This document shows, one piece after another, positions 53,209 to 63,254 of a DNA stretch of 64,000 bases (within the stretch, counting starts at the first letter, position 1; each line of letters begins with the position of its first letter). Both the position numbers and the translations under genes were made by a program. The notes below the pieces were generated by a model. That model did no database searches and was not told the DNA's origin. It saw only the letters and a list, made by a program, of their open reading frames with translations. Source of the DNA: Rahnella victoriana. GTDB taxonomy: Bacteria; Pseudomonadota; Gammaproteobacteria; Enterobacterales; Enterobacteriaceae. Where the stretch lies: the NCBI RefSeq assembly GCF_004330295.1, contig NZ_SJOJ01000001.1:1-64000 (forward strand), in the 5' to 3' direction.

Positions 53209-53228
53209 GACTGTATAAATATACAGTC
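53209..53228. promoter_or_regulatory. LexA box upstream of dinI
   Basis: GACTGTATAAATATACAGTC: CTG-N10-CAG with an ideal AT core, 21 bases before the dinI ATG. The symmetry extends outward to a near-perfect 28-base palindrome (53205-53232). Confidence 0.93.
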
Positions 53229-53248
53229 AAATCTATTCAGGAGGTCCT

Positions 53249-53503
53249 ATGCGTGTTGAAGTCACAATCGATAAAACCAAGCCTCTGCCTGCTGGCGCAC
53301 TCGACGCGTTATCGGGTGAATTGAGTAAAAGAATTAACAAACAATTTTCCGACCGCGAAAATAAAATTCAGGTCCGCTACGCCGGGGCAAATAGTCTGTC
53401 GGTACTGGGCGGTGCCAAAACGGATCGCGACCTTATTGAAGAAATTCTCCAGGAAACCTGGGAAAGCGCAGATGACTGGTTTTCGAATCAGAATGATGAA
53501 TAA
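53249..53503 (+). CDS. dinI: DNA-damage-inducible protein DinI
   Basis: SOS protein that stabilises RecA filaments and modulates LexA and UmuD cleavage. 84 residues (E. coli 81), with the basic RVEVTIDKTK strand, a central SVLGGAKTDRDLIEEILQETW and the acidic C-terminal helix (ESADDWFSNQNDE) that mimics DNA for RecA. Strong GGAGG ribosome binding site. Immediately downstream of a consensus LexA box. Confidence 0.96.
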   Translation: MRVEVTIDKTKPLPAGALDALSGELSKRINKQFSDRENKIQVRYAGANSLSVLGGAKTDRDLIEEILQETWESADDWFSNQNDE

Positions 53504-53850
53504 CTCTATGAAATTTCTGAAAAGCTATTCATTTACTTCACCCTATTTATAATAATCAGGTTTATTAAAACCACGCCGCAAGGCTATTTCTGTATTTCAC
53601 CGGGCGTCGCAGTCCGGTTTTTTATTCCTCATTACTGCATAAAAAACATCCATCATAAAAATAAAATTTCGCTTAATCTTAGGATTATTCTGGCGGATAA
53701 ATAACCGCTACAAATTATTTACAATTAAATACCCTCAAACCCCTCCCTAAAATGATTTAACTGTTTATACTGAAAAAGCTCACCTGATAATGAGCCGCAT
53801 TGATCCTCAGATAGTCACTCACGACAGTCACTACAATATAAGGGGTCTAT
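53504..53850. other. Gap between dinI and bssS
   Basis: About 350 AT-rich bases without a gene. Holds a likely dinI terminator (ACCGG/CCGGT followed by TTTTTT at 53599-53624) and the bssS upstream region. No clear promoter hexamers with correct spacing were found. Confidence 0.45.
53599..53624 (+). terminator. Likely dinI terminator
   Basis: Short ACCGG/CCGGT stem with a 10-base loop followed by TTTTTTATT, about 95 bases past the dinI stop. Confidence 0.5.
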
Positions 53851-54105
53851 ATGGACAGAAATGATGAAGTTATTCAGACACACCCGCTTGTTGGTTGGGA
53901 TATCAGTACCGTCGACTCTTATGACGCCATGATGATACGTCTTCATTACCTGTCTTCAAAAGACCAGACACCCGAGGATGCTCAGGTAGACAGAACCTTA
54001 TGGTTAACTACCGACGTTGCGCGGCAACTGATTAACATTCTTGAGGCCGGCATCGAAAAGATCGAATCGAATGAGTACGAATACAGTGACCACCGAAAAC
54101 ACTAA
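53851..54105 (+). CDS. bssS: Biofilm formation regulator BssS
   Basis: 84 residues, the E. coli BssS (YceP) length, with the family core VIQTHPLVGWDISTVDSYDA and LWLTTDVARQLINILEAGI. In E. coli BssS affects biofilm formation and responds to AI-2, indole and catabolite repression; it has no recognised DNA-binding motif. AAGGGG precedes the ATG. Position between dinI and solA is conserved. The tqsA AI-2 exporter gene lies about 3 kb downstream in this window. Confidence 0.95.
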   Translation: MDRNDEVIQTHPLVGWDISTVDSYDAMMIRLHYLSSKDQTPEDAQVDRTLWLTTDVARQLINILEAGIEKIESNEYEYSDHRKH

Positions 54106-54124
54106 TCTTTACCTCCCTGCCTGA

Positions 54125-54156
54125 GGCACCAGCGACTTCATCCTGGTGCCTTTTTC
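54125..54156 (+). terminator. bssS terminator
   Basis: GGCACCAG/CTGGTGCC stem with a 10-base loop followed by TTTTTC. Confidence 0.85.
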
Positions 54157-54250
54157 TTTGCTTCTGCCCTGCTTGCCTTCCCCGCCTGAAACTCTCTATC
54201 ATGCCCGTAGCCAGTTTGTTAAAAAATCTCACCACAGGAACGTTTGAATT

Positions 54251-55366
54251 ATGGATTACGATCTCATTATCGTAGGCAGCGGTTCGGTCGGGTCAGCGGC
54301 AGGCTACTACGCCACCCGCGCCGGATTAAAAGTATTGATGATAGACAGCGCAATGCCACCGCATCAGTCAGGCAGCCATCATGGTGAAACCCGTCTTATC
54401 CGCCACGCCTACGGCGAAGGTGCGCGCTATGTGCCGATGCTGTTAAGGGCGCAAACCCTCTGGAATGAGCTGGCAGAATTAAGTGGCGATAAGATATTTC
54501 ATCGCAGCGGGGTGCTCAATATCGGCCCTGAACATTCTGAATTCATTGGCAATGTGAAACACAGTGCAGAAACTTACCAGCTGAATACGCAATCGCTCAG
54601 CGCGGCGGAAATCCGCCAAAAATGGCCGCTGTTTACGGTGCCGGACGGTTATTGTGGGGTTTACGAGCCGGAATCAGGCTATCTGCAAAGTGAAATGGCG
54701 ATCACTGCCTATATCCGTCTGGCACGCGAAGCGGGTTGTGCGCAATTGTTTAATTGCCCGGTTGAAAGCATCAGCTGGCCGGAGGGCGGCGTTGAAGTAT
54801 CAACCCTCGACGGCGTTTACCGGGCGCCTAAGCTGGTTGTCACCGCTGGCACCTGGGTAACCAAGCTCCTGCCTGAGTTGCCGGTCAGACCTTTACGTAA
54901 AGTCTTTGCCTGGTTCCATGCCGATGGCCGCTACAGTGAAGAAAACCACTTTCCCGCTTTTACACTGGAAACTCAGCAGGGCGATCAGTACTACGGTTTC
55001 CCCTCAGTGAAGGATGAATTAAAGCTCGGAAAACATAATGGCGGCCAATGGATAACGGAACCCGAACAGCGTAAACCTTTTGCCAGTGTCGCTCAGGATG
55101 GCACCGAGTCCTTTAATTTCTTCCGTCATTTCCTGCCGGGCGTGGGGGTGAGTTTACGCGGTGCATCATGCACTTATGATATGACATCCGACGAGGATTT
55201 CATTATTGATACCCTGCCGCAGCGGGAAAATACGCTGGTCATTTCAGGATTAAGCGGGCATGGTTTTAAATTTGCCAGCGTATTAGGTGAAATCGTTACT
55301 CACTTCGGTAACAATCATCCTATTCCCTTCGATCTTAAACCTTTCGCTCTTTCCCGCTTCAGTTAA
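54251..55366 (+). CDS. solA: N-methyl-L-tryptophan oxidase
   Basis: Flavoenzyme of the monomeric sarcosine oxidase family that oxidatively demethylates N-methyl-L-tryptophan and, weakly, sarcosine. 371 residues: FAD fold [20 protein letters not shown] at the N terminus, [15 protein letters not shown], and covalent-FAD Cys in [15 protein letters not shown] (E. coli Cys308 equivalent). C-terminal [16 protein letters not shown] is typical. AGGA lies about 11 bases upstream. In E. coli yceJ follows directly; here a six-kilobase block intervenes. Confidence 0.95.
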   Translation: MDYDLIIVGSGSVGSAAGYYATRAGLKVLMIDSAMPPHQSGSHHGETRLIRHAYGEGARYVPMLLRAQTLWNELAELSGDKIFHRSGVLNIGPEHSEFIGNVKHSAETYQLNTQSLSAAEIRQKWPLFTVPDGYCGVYEPESGYLQSEMAITAYIRLAREAGCAQLFNCPVESISWPEGGVEVSTLDGVYRAPKLVVTAGTWVTKLLPELPVRPLRKVFAWFHADGRYSEENHFPAFTLETQQGDQYYGFPSVKDELKLGKHNGGQWITEPEQRKPFASVAQDGTESFNFFRHFLPGVGVSLRGASCTYDMTSDEDFIIDTLPQRENTLVISGLSGHGFKFASVLGEIVTHFGNNHPIPFDLKPFALSRFS

Positions 55367-55379
55367 TGTAAGAATGTTT

Positions 55380-55408
55380 CAGCCCTCGTGAATATTTAAC
55401 GAGGGTTG
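55380..55408 (+). terminator. Likely solA terminator
   Basis: CAGCCCTCGT/ACGAGGGTTG stem (one G-U) with a 9-base loop, followed by TCATTATATTTC; the tract is not a clean T run. Confidence 0.5.
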
Positions 55409-55568
55409 TCATTATATTTCAGAGAGGGCAATTTTCTAATTTCACTTTGAACAAGATCAATAGACTGGTTTTTCCGAATTGACAGCATTATAGAAAAAAA
55501 ATATGCTAGACGCAGAAATCACAGGAGTGGTTTCCATCGCGTAATGATACGCATGACAAGGACGTGAT

Positions 55569-56237
55569 ATGAAACTTTGTATAATCGAACCCTGTGGTTT
55601 TACCCGTCTCGGAATGTTCTCTTATCTTGTTGAGAATGATAGCATTGATCTGATTGATACTGTGAATATTTCTCAATCACTGAATATTATTCCTGAGTTC
55701 CAACCAGATATCATTCTAGTGAATATGACAACGCATTGTCATAATGCGGAATTATCTGAAGAGTTAAAAGCATTCTTTGAGTTCCGCCATAATGCGCGGA
55801 TATATTGTTATATTGATGCTAATTATCCTGATTGCGATACACCGATTTCTGTCACCCGCGAAGTTTTTATTCTTAACAAACAATCACTGACGGCATTATT
55901 GCAAGAGATAGCATTAGACCCCGAATCGTTTACACCGATAAATAACTTTTCCATCCCGAAAACGGTATTCAGTGATCAGGAAATTCTGGTGATGTGTTAC
56001 TGGATGTCGGAAATGCCGAACTACCGCATCGCCCGAAAATTGAATATCAGCAGCCGTACGGTGTATGTACATAAGCGTCATCTGGCGCAAAAAATCAAAG
56101 TCCGTAATCGTCTGGAATTCTGTTTTATTTACAACCTGATCAAGTACATGTTCTGGCCGATTGATGATATTTCTGCCACGCCGATCAGCCGTCAGATCAA
56201 AGACGATTTACAGCAGATATACAAATCCTTTAGCTGA
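55569..56237 (+). CDS. LuxR/RcsA-like transcription regulator
   Basis: 222 residues. N-terminal region resembles a degenerate receiver (IIEPCGFTRLGMFSYL at 5-20, similar in pattern to RcsA's CSYTRLGLTGYL); it lacks the phospho-acceptor Asp-Lys set. C-terminal LuxR-type helix-turn-helix at about 132-190 (FSDQEILVMCYWM, YRIARKLNISSRTVYVHKRHL). This RcsA/BglJ-like layout suggests an auxiliary regulator, perhaps a partner of RcsB, but this is inference. Composition is AT-rich against its neighbours. No gene is close enough downstream for a shared transcript except marR (117 bases, behind a terminator). Confidence 0.75.
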   Translation: MKLCIIEPCGFTRLGMFSYLVENDSIDLIDTVNISQSLNIIPEFQPDIILVNMTTHCHNAELSEELKAFFEFRHNARIYCYIDANYPDCDTPISVTREVFILNKQSLTALLQEIALDPESFTPINNFSIPKTVFSDQEILVMCYWMSEMPNYRIARKLNISSRTVYVHKRHLAQKIKVRNRLEFCFIYNLIKYMFWPIDDISATPISRQIKDDLQQIYKSFS

Positions 56238-56250
56238 TACTTCACTGAAT

Positions 56251-56277
56251 ATGCCCTGCTTAGCGGGGCATTTTTTC
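56251..56277 (+). terminator. Terminator after the LuxR-type gene
   Basis: ATGCCCTGC/GCGGGGCAT stem (one G-U) with a 3-base loop followed by TTTTTT. Confidence 0.85.
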
Positions 56278-56354
56278 AGCGCGGGTTGCACTATGATCTC
56301 AGAGGCCTACAATAGCGTTGAGCTTAGCAGACTTATCTTGAGCAACCTCATAAA

Positions 56355-56819
56355 ATGACGACACCTACATCAGCACATGCCACCCCCGCAGAAATCACCG
56401 AAACATTGCTTTCCGTGATCCGCTTAATGAGAAAACAAGTCGATGCCGCTATGTCGGCGCAAGGGCTGTCGCTGGCGCGCGAAAAGCTGCTGACGGCCAT
56501 TGCCCACGAAGGCACCTGCCGCCCGGCGGAACTGGCTATCGCGCTGCAACAATCGCCGCGAACCATTACCGATGCCATTGATGCGATGGACAGAGACGGG
56601 CTGTTGCTGCGCAAGCGCCATCCGACGGATCGGCGTTCACAACTGCTGGAACTGACCGATGCCGGGAAACAGGCTTTGCAGCAGGTGAGGAAACCGAAAC
56701 AGGAAGCCATTGACCGCCTGTTTGATGGTCTGGATTTACCGGCGCGTCAGCAACTGATGACCGCCTTGCAAAGTATCGAATCGCTGGCCCAGCGTATTGA
56801 AGATCAACCGTCACGCTAG
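56355..56819 (+). CDS. MarR-family transcription regulator
   Basis: 154 residues with the winged helix at about 35-110: [26 protein letters not shown], recognition helix [17 protein letters not shown] and wing [18 protein letters not shown] (the DRR motif). Such proteins often repress efflux genes and respond to aromatic ligands. It faces the tqsA-RND-MFP operon tail to tail and overlaps tqsA by 4 bases, so it is a candidate regulator of that operon, though its promoter is 5.8 kb away. Confidence 0.9.
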   Translation: MTTPTSAHATPAEITETLLSVIRLMRKQVDAAMSAQGLSLAREKLLTAIAHEGTCRPAELAIALQQSPRTITDAIDAMDRDGLLLRKRHPTDRRSQLLELTDAGKQALQQVRKPKQEAIDRLFDGLDLPARQQLMTALQSIESLAQRIEDQPSR

Positions 56820-57853
56820 CGTTTCGGGGGGCCGTCCCCCAGCAGCACCGCAATTTTGTGTCCAGCAGCGGTCGGTTCAAGGGCGATTTTCAGCACGATG
56901 GTCAGCGGAACCGAAAGCAGCATCCCCACCGGCCCCATCAGCCATCCCCAGAAAATCAACGACATAAACACCACCAGCGTCGACAACCCGAGACCCCGTC
57001 CGAGAATGCGGGGATCAATGATGCTGCCAAACACCAGATTAATCAGGATATACCCCCCCGTCAGAATCAACCCCTCGCTGACACCGTTGAACAAAAATGC
57101 CTGGATAATCGGCGGGATAGCGGCCAGAAAAGAACCAATGTTGGGGATGTAATTCAGCGCAAACGCCAGCATCCCCCACAGGAACGCAAAGCGGATCCCC
57201 ATCACGGCGAGCAGTGCCCACACCGCCAGCCCGGTTACCACGCTGATCAGCGTTTTGATCACCAGATAACGCGTCACGCTGTCCAGCGCCCGCTGAATAT
57301 TCGCCATCCCCTTCCCCGGATCATCCGACATCTGTTCCACTTTATAGGGCAGTTGCGGCACTTCAAGCAGCATAAAGGCGACGGTCATCAGCAGTAAGAA
57401 CAACCCCGCCATCGCATTCGACAAATAGCTGATCAGCTTACTCACCAGATTCAAAGTTGCGGCCGGATCAATATGGCTGGCGAGCTGGTCTGGCGATAAC
57501 GTCAGCTCGCCTTGCGGAAACCAGGCTTCAATGTCACTCAGTTTCTCAACAATCAGCCCGCGGTATTGCGGCAAGGTACGGGCAAATTCATTGAGCGTCA
57601 CCAGTAGCTTGCTGGTCAGAAAGACCATCATGCAGATCACCAGCGTCGCCACCAGTAAAACGGCGAGCGCACGGGGCACCCGCCATTTTTCCAGCAGAAC
57701 AATCAGCGGATTGAGCACAAAGGCCAGAAACAGCGCAAGAATAAAGGGCACGATGATGTCAGCTGCCGATTTGATGCCCGCGAAAATCACCACCAGCATG
57801 GCCATCATGACCACCATTTTCAGGCCCTGAGTCGTTACGATCGTTTTGCGCAA
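56816..57853 (-). CDS. tqsA: AI-2E family exporter TqsA
   Basis: 345 residues, aligning along its length with E. coli TqsA (YdgG), which exports autoinducer-2 and affects biofilm formation. Eight or so membrane segments: an N-terminal pair around 12-50 ([19 protein letters not shown]), a helix near 65-82, a soluble amphipathic part, then a C-terminal set with [21 protein letters not shown] and [21 protein letters not shown]. Start: TTG at 57853 with AGGAG at 6 bases. 25 bases after the RND gene and probably its last co-transcribed partner. In E. coli tqsA lies elsewhere, so here it is part of an inserted block. Confidence 0.88.
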   Translation of the reverse strand: MRKTIVTTQGLKMVVMMAMLVVIFAGIKSAADIIVPFILALFLAFVLNPLIVLLEKWRVPRALAVLLVATLVICMMVFLTSKLLVTLNEFARTLPQYRGLIVEKLSDIEAWFPQGELTLSPDQLASHIDPAATLNLVSKLISYLSNAMAGLFLLLMTVAFMLLEVPQLPYKVEQMSDDPGKGMANIQRALDSVTRYLVIKTLISVVTGLAVWALLAVMGIRFAFLWGMLAFALNYIPNIGSFLAAIPPIIQAFLFNGVSEGLILTGGYILINLVFGSIIDPRILGRGLGLSTLVVFMSLIFWGWLMGPVGMLLSVPLTIVLKIALEPTAAGHKIAVLLGDGPPKR

Positions 57854-57878
57854 ACCTTTCTCCTGATGTTGCGGATCC

Positions 57879-60800
57879 TCAGCGGGATTTCACCCATTCA
57901 CGTAAACGCTGGATATGCACATACAGCGCCGGGATAAACAGGATCCCTGCTGTCGTGGACAGCAACATGCCGCTGAATACAGTGACACCAATAATATGAC
58001 GGCTCATCGCCCCCGCGCCTGTCGCCATCACCAGCGGTAACACCCCGAGAATGAAGGAGATCGCGGTCATCATTACCGCGCGGAAACGCTGTTTTGCGCC
58101 ATCCTGTGCCGCTTCGCTAACCGACGCCCCTTCTTCCCTTCTCGCTTTTGAGAACTCGACGATCAGAATGGCATTTTTCGCTGCCAGCCCGATAAGGAGC
58201 ACCATACCAATCTGAGCATATACGTCGTTGCTCAGCCCTGCCATGTGCAGACCGCCGATTGCGCCAAACACCGCAAAAATCACTGAAATCATGACCACCA
58301 GAGGGATACTCCAGCTTTCGTATTGCGCCACCAGGAACAGATAGGCAAACAGCAAGGCGGCGGCATAAATCAGGATCGCCTGACCGCCTGCCTGAATTTC
58401 CTGCAACGACATGCCGGTCCACTCGTAGCCGTAGCCCGCCGGAAGTTTCTCGCTGAGAATGGCCTCCATCTGCGCCATGGCTTCACCGGAACTCACGCCA
58501 GGCGCCGCTGAACCGCTGATCGCCAGTGACGGGAACTGGTTGTATTGGGTAATAAATGGCGCGCCAAGAGATGGCGTCAGTTCGACCATTTTCCCCATAC
58601 TGACCAGCGAGCCGTTATCACTGCGTACCGTCAGCGTGGCAATCTGGTCGGCGCGCTGACGATCTTCCATTTCATTTTGCATCTGCACATTGAACAGACG
58701 GTTATTGATAATGAAATCGCTGACGTTGACGCCGCCAAGTGATGTCTGCAATGTGCCGAAAATCCGGCTGACCGGCACCTGCAACAACGCGGCGCGGTCG
58801 CGATCCACGCTTAATGCAATTTCAGGCACGGACGCACTGAAGGTGGTAAACACACGGCTCAGTTGCGGATCCTGATTAGCGGCCTGAATCAGCGCCTGTC
58901 CGGTTGCGGCCAGTTCCTGCGGCGATTGTCCCTGCAATGCCTGCAGGCGTAAATCCAGTCCGGAGGCAGTCCCCAGCCCGGAAATAGCGGGCGGATTGAT
59001 CGCCATGATCATCGCCGACGGAATGCCCGCCATTGCCGGTTGCAGGCGTCCGATCACCTGATCCACGCTGCTGCGCTCGCCCCAGGGTTTCAGCAACACG
59101 ATGCCAAAAGCGGCATTTGGCGAACTGCCGCCGCTCAGCAGGCTGAAGCCGCTGATGGCAATCACATCCTCCACCGCCGGATCTTTTTGCAGAATTTGCT
59201 GCATGTCGCCAAGCACGGCGTCGGTGCGGTTCAGCGACGCACCATCAGGCAACTGCACATTCACAAAGAAGTAGCCCTGATCTTCATCGGGCAGGAAAGA
59301 TTTTGGCAGGCTGCTGTAACCCCATACGCAAGCGCCGGCAATCACCAGCACCGCAACCACGCTGGTCAGCACATGCTTGCTGATATGTCGCGTGGCCTGC
59401 ACATAGACATTACGCGCCCTGTCCAGTCCCTGATTGAAAAGACGGAACACCCGAGCCGGTTTTTCAGGACGCGGCTGGAGAAGAGTTGCACATAACGCAG
59501 GCGTCAGCGTCAGCGCGTTGATACTTGAGAGGACAACAGCCGCCGACAGCGTGACCGCAAACTGACGATACAGCGCGCCGGTAATGCCCGGCAGCACCGC
59601 GATGGGCACAAACACCGCCAGCAACACGACCGTCGTCGCGATAACCGGCCCGGCAATCTGTTTCAGCGCCTTACGGGTGGCCGCCACGCGCCCGAGCGAC
59701 GGATCTTCCATCATCAGGCGCTCGACGTTTTCGACCACCACGATGGCATCATCGACCACCACCGTCAGCGCCAGAATAATGGCGAACAAACTCAGTGTGT
59801 TGGCGGAATAGCCAAAGGCGTAGAGCACGGCAAAGGTGCCCAGTAAAGAGACCGGAATAGTCAGGGCGACAATAAAGGTTGCCCGCGCGCTTTGCAGGAA
59901 CAGATAAACAATCGACAGCACGACGATAAAAGTGAGCACCAGCGACACCGCAATCTCATCCAGTGTGGCGCTGACGAACTGCGTCGAGTCGAATTTGATT
60001 TCATAGGTCAGATCGTCCGGGAAATTACGCGCCTGACGCGACATCTCTTCGCGTACGGCCTCAGCTACATTCAGCGCATTGGCGCCCGGCGCGGGATAGA
60101 CCGACAGGAAAGCCGACGGCGTCTGATTCAGCGTTGCATTGACCTGATAATCCTGCGCGCCCAGTTCAATGCGGGCGACATCGCGTAAGCGAACTGACCC
60201 GCCGTGGGCATTTTTCCGCACAATAATATTGCCAAACTCTTCCGGCGAACTCAGACGCCCTGCGCCGCTGATGGTCAGGGTTTGCTGCTGCATCAAAGGA
60301 CTAGGCGACGCGCCAATCTGCCCGGCGGCGGCCTGTACGTTCTGGTCCCGGATGGCTGCGCTGATTTCCATGCTGCTGACATCCAGCGCTTCCATTTTGC
60401 GCGGATCCAGCCAGATGCGCATGCTGTAGTCACGCGAGCCAAATACCCGCACATCGCCGACACCGTCCACACGCGCCAGCGCATCACGCAGCTGAATACT
60501 GGCAAAGTTGCTGATAAACAGCATGTCATGTGTATTTTCAGGAGAAAGCAGGCTGATCCCCATCAGGATATTCGATGCCTGTTTACGCACCGAGACGCCG
60601 GTGCTCAGCACTTCCGGCGGAAGCCGCGAGCTGACCTGCGAAATACGGTTCTGCACTTCAACGGCGGCAGTGTCCGGATCGGTGCCGCTGGCAAACGTAA
60701 TGGTCAGCGAGTAACTGCCGTTATTGCCGCTGTTGGACGACATATACAGCATGTTGCTGACGCCGTTGACCTGCGCTTCAATGGGCGCGGCGACAGATTC

Positions 60801-60974
60801 CGCAACGTCTCGCGCACTCGCGCCGGGATAAACCGCACTGACAGACACCACCGGTGGTGTGATATCAGGGTATTGCTCCACCGGAATAACCTTGAGCGCA
60901 ACCGCCCCGATCAGCGCGGTCACCACCGCAATCACCACCGCAAAGCGGGGCCTTTTGATAAATTGCTGAAGCAT
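57879..60974 (-). CDS. RND multidrug efflux pump, inner-membrane subunit
   Basis: 1031 residues of the HAE1 family, most like the MexF/OqxB group by eye. Twelve membrane helices in two repeats; the proton-relay Asp pair in [18 protein letters not shown] (helix 4), the second half counterpart [19 protein letters not shown] (helix 10), and porter-domain blocks. Proton-driven trimer that captures drugs or toxic aromatics from periplasm and membrane. Substrate not deducible. AAGGA precedes the ATG; it starts 9 bases after the membrane fusion protein gene. No outer-membrane channel gene is linked, so it presumably uses TolC. Confidence 0.94.
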   Translation of the reverse strand: MLQQFIKRPRFAVVIAVVTALIGAVALKVIPVEQYPDITPPVVSVSAVYPGASARDVAESVAAPIEAQVNGVSNMLYMSSNSGNNGSYSLTITFASGTDPDTAAVEVQNRISQVSSRLPPEVLSTGVSVRKQASNILMGISLLSPENTHDMLFISNFASIQLRDALARVDGVGDVRVFGSRDYSMRIWLDPRKMEALDVSSMEISAAIRDQNVQAAAGQIGASPSPLMQQQTLTISGAGRLSSPEEFGNIIVRKNAHGGSVRLRDVARIELGAQDYQVNATLNQTPSAFLSVYPAPGANALNVAEAVREEMSRQARNFPDDLTYEIKFDSTQFVSATLDEIAVSLVLTFIVVLSIVYLFLQSARATFIVALTIPVSLLGTFAVLYAFGYSANTLSLFAIILALTVVVDDAIVVVENVERLMMEDPSLGRVAATRKALKQIAGPVIATTVVLLAVFVPIAVLPGITGALYRQFAVTLSAAVVLSSINALTLTPALCATLLQPRPEKPARVFRLFNQGLDRARNVYVQATRHISKHVLTSVVAVLVIAGACVWGYSSLPKSFLPDEDQGYFFVNVQLPDGASLNRTDAVLGDMQQILQKDPAVEDVIAISGFSLLSGGSSPNAAFGIVLLKPWGERSSVDQVIGRLQPAMAGIPSAMIMAINPPAISGLGTASGLDLRLQALQGQSPQELAATGQALIQAANQDPQLSRVFTTFSASVPEIALSVDRDRAALLQVPVSRIFGTLQTSLGGVNVSDFIINNRLFNVQMQNEMEDRQRADQIATLTVRSDNGSLVSMGKMVELTPSLGAPFITQYNQFPSLAISGSAAPGVSSGEAMAQMEAILSEKLPAGYGYEWTGMSLQEIQAGGQAILIYAAALLFAYLFLVAQYESWSIPLVVMISVIFAVFGAIGGLHMAGLSNDVYAQIGMVLLIGLAAKNAILIVEFSKARREEGASVSEAAQDGAKQRFRAVMMTAISFILGVLPLVMATGAGAMSRHIIGVTVFSGMLLSTTAGILFIPALYVHIQRLREWVKSR

Positions 60975-60983
60975 TGTTATTCC

Positions 60984-62126
60984 TTAACGTTTCTGCGCCG
61001 TGGCGTTTGAGGCGTCTGTTTCGCCCCGTACATTGACCTTCATGCCGGGCTGGATCCATTGCAGGCCGTCGGTCACCACCCTTTCACCCCCCTGCAAACC
61101 GTCCGTCACGAAATACCCCTGACCGGTCTGCGCACCGAGGCGCACCGGTCTTGCCTCCACGCGCTGTTCAGCATCCACCAGCAGGACAAAATGCCCCTGC
61201 GCGTTTTGCTGCAGCGCCTGCGCCGGTAGCACCGGCAGCTTATGCGCGGAATTGGGTTCTGCCGCCACATTCACCGTGCCTCCCGGCAACAGGCGGTGGT
61301 CAGGATTCGCCACCGACAGCCTGACCGGCAATGTGCCCGTCTGGGCATCGATACGGTTGCCTAAAGATTCCAGTACCGGCGCATTCATGTACGGCGAACC
61401 GTCGGATAAGCGCAAAGAGAGCGTCATATTGCTGGCAGAAAAAGCGTCTTCCAGCGTGCCGCTGCTGTGGCTGGCACTCAGCACATCGCGCTCATTCACC
61501 GAAATCACCACGCGCACCGGATCAAGCTGGACGATTTCCGTGAGTGCGCCGCTGGCCGGATTCACCAGACTGCCGGTGTGAAAATGGCTCACGCCGATAC
61601 GGCCGGAAATCGGGGCGGTAATGCGGGTATAGCTCAGCTGTAATTCCTGGGTTTTCAGCGCGGCCTGCGCCTGTGCCACGGCGGCGCGGGCGGTATCACG
61701 GGCGGCCAGCGCGGTATCGACGTCAGACTGGCTGACGGTACGCGCATCGCCCAGACGCTGTATGCGGTTCAGATGGGTCTGCGCGTGCCGCGCGGTAGCA
61801 TTGGCGCTGTCCAGTTGTGCTTTGGCCTGTGCGACGGCAGCCTGATGCAGCGCGGGTTCGATTTCATACAGCACATCCCCGGCATTCACAAACTGCCCTT
61901 CTTCAAAGGCACGGCGGGCGATAAAGCCTTCGGTACGACTGGTGATATTCACCGCCTGAACGGCCTCGAGGCGGCCGAGATATGTCCGGCTGACGCCGTC
62001 CGGTTGGGTCTGAATGGTCGTGGTCGCAACCGTGGGCAAAGGCTGTGCAGCCACCACGGCCAGAGGGGAAAGAAATAATGCCATCAGTGCTGGTATAGCG
62101 ATAAAGCGATGAATTGCAGGAAACAT
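60984..62126 (-). CDS. RND efflux membrane fusion protein
   Basis: 380 residues: Sec signal peptide at about 1-27 (MFPAIHRFIAIPALMALFLS, then VVAAQP), without a lipobox Cys, so it is periplasmic rather than lipid-anchored, unlike AcrA. Lipoyl-like halves flank a helical hairpin at about 90-160 (AQAKAQLDSANATARHAQTHLNRIQRL), then beta-barrel and membrane-proximal domains. The ATG at 62126 has GGAGAG at 7 bases; an ATG five codons upstream is less likely. First gene of the operon with the RND pump and tqsA. Confidence 0.92.
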   Translation of the reverse strand: MFPAIHRFIAIPALMALFLSPLAVVAAQPLPTVATTTIQTQPDGVSRTYLGRLEAVQAVNITSRTEGFIARRAFEEGQFVNAGDVLYEIEPALHQAAVAQAKAQLDSANATARHAQTHLNRIQRLGDARTVSQSDVDTALAARDTARAAVAQAQAALKTQELQLSYTRITAPISGRIGVSHFHTGSLVNPASGALTEIVQLDPVRVVISVNERDVLSASHSSGTLEDAFSASNMTLSLRLSDGSPYMNAPVLESLGNRIDAQTGTLPVRLSVANPDHRLLPGGTVNVAAEPNSAHKLPVLPAQALQQNAQGHFVLLVDAEQRVEARPVRLGAQTGQGYFVTDGLQGGERVVTDGLQWIQPGMKVNVRGETDASNATAQKR

Positions 62127-62218
62127 AATGTCACTCTCCATGTGATGTCGGATGCCGCGCTTCTGATTTCATTAAAAACGCATGCACCGGCAAACATCAA
62201 ATATTAATCTATAAAGAA

Positions 62219-62244
62219 AATCCTAATACGATTTTAAAAGGATT
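62219..62244. repeat. Inverted repeat AATCCT-N14-AGGATT
   Basis: AATCCT at 62219-62224 and AGGATT at 62239-62244, about 100 bases upstream of the membrane fusion protein start. Possible operator. Confidence 0.35.
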
Positions 62245-62268
62245 ATAAATAGCACTGGCCGTCATAAA

Positions 62269-62282
62269 CTGATCTCGATCAG
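62269..62282. repeat. Inverted repeat CTGATC-TC-GATCAG
   Basis: Perfect 6-base arms with a 2-base spacer, 143 bases upstream of the membrane fusion protein start. Compact two-fold symmetry suits a dimeric repressor. Confidence 0.4.
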
Positions 62283-62658
62283 ATGAATGACTAACCTGTC
62301 ATTTCTTTACGCTTTATTTAATAAATATTGATATTCAACGCGTAATATTTTCAGCACATCCCAAAACACCCAATATTATTAATCACGCCTGTGATTGTTA
62401 TTTTTACTCAAATTTTTAGTTCTAAGAATAACTTTACCGACAGTGACAAAACCTTACAAACCCGCATTCTGCCTGAGCATCAGATAATTCCCTGCCTTAT
62501 CCTTAAACAAAAACGAAACCATTGAATAAAACAACGCAATTAGCATCAAAAATAATGAAAGAGTTAACTTAATTGCTCAAATTGAAAATAAATGTTTGCA
62601 AGGATGTTTCCAAATGTTTACTTTCCAGAAATATTAATTCTGAAGAGAATGTCACCCT

Positions 62659-63204
62659 ATGCTGTGGAAAAATACCCCGGCCCGGTTTGGTTCTATTTCC
62701 ATCATCATCCACTGGATGGTGGCGTTGGCCGTGTATGGCTTATTTGCGCTGGGTTTATGGATGGTCGGACTGGGTTATTACGATACCTGGTACCACCGGG
62801 CGCCGGAATTACATAAAAGTATCGGCATCCTGATTTTTGCGGCGATGGTATTTCGTCTTGCCTGGCGGTTTATTTCCCCGCCACCGAAATCACTGGACAG
62901 TTACAGCGCGAAAACCCGCATCGGCGCCTGGCTGGCGCATGTGCTGTTGTTTGTTGGCCTGTTTGGCATCCTGATCAGCGGCTATCTGATCTCCACTGCG
63001 GAAGGCCAGGCGGTCAGTGTTTTCGGCTGGTTTGAAATCCCCGCCACCCTGTCCGGCCTCGACCAACAGGCTGATATCGCCGGCACGCTGCATTTATGGA
63101 TGGCGTGGGGCATTGTGATTGTTTCAGGTTTCCATGCCCTTGCCGCCCTTAAACACCATTTCATCGATCGCGACAGCACCCTGACGCGCATGCTGGGGCG
63201 CTGA
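62659..63204 (+). CDS. yceJ: Cytochrome b561 family protein YceJ
   Basis: 181 residues (E. coli YceJ 188) with four membrane helices and heme-ligating His candidates in [32 protein letters not shown] and [21 protein letters not shown]. Diheme b-type cytochrome of the CybB group, moving electrons in the inner membrane. Paired with yceI 50 bases downstream, as in E. coli, and conserved enough to suggest a joint role, perhaps with a polyisoprenoid quinone bound by YceI. Confidence 0.93.
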   Translation: MLWKNTPARFGSISIIIHWMVALAVYGLFALGLWMVGLGYYDTWYHRAPELHKSIGILIFAAMVFRLAWRFISPPPKSLDSYSAKTRIGAWLAHVLLFVGLFGILISGYLISTAEGQAVSVFGWFEIPATLSGLDQQADIAGTLHLWMAWGIVIVSGFHALAALKHHFIDRDSTLTRMLGR

Positions 63205-63254
63205 ACCGGCTCTTTACTTTTGCAGTTCACATTATGGATAAACGGAGAATAACC

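Larger units (their letters stand above)
62127..62658. promoter_or_regulatory. Divergent region between efflux operon and yceJ
   Basis: About 530 AT-rich bases without a gene. Contains two inverted repeats at 62219-62244 and 62269-62282 near the efflux operon start. It must hold the promoters of the efflux operon (-) and yceJ-yceI (+). Confidence 0.45.

Noticed and set aside
55369-55382. RcsAB-box-like sequence TAAGAATGTTTCAG after solA
   Set aside because: Only 10 of 14 positions match and it overlaps the solA terminator, about 190 bases from the LuxR-type gene.
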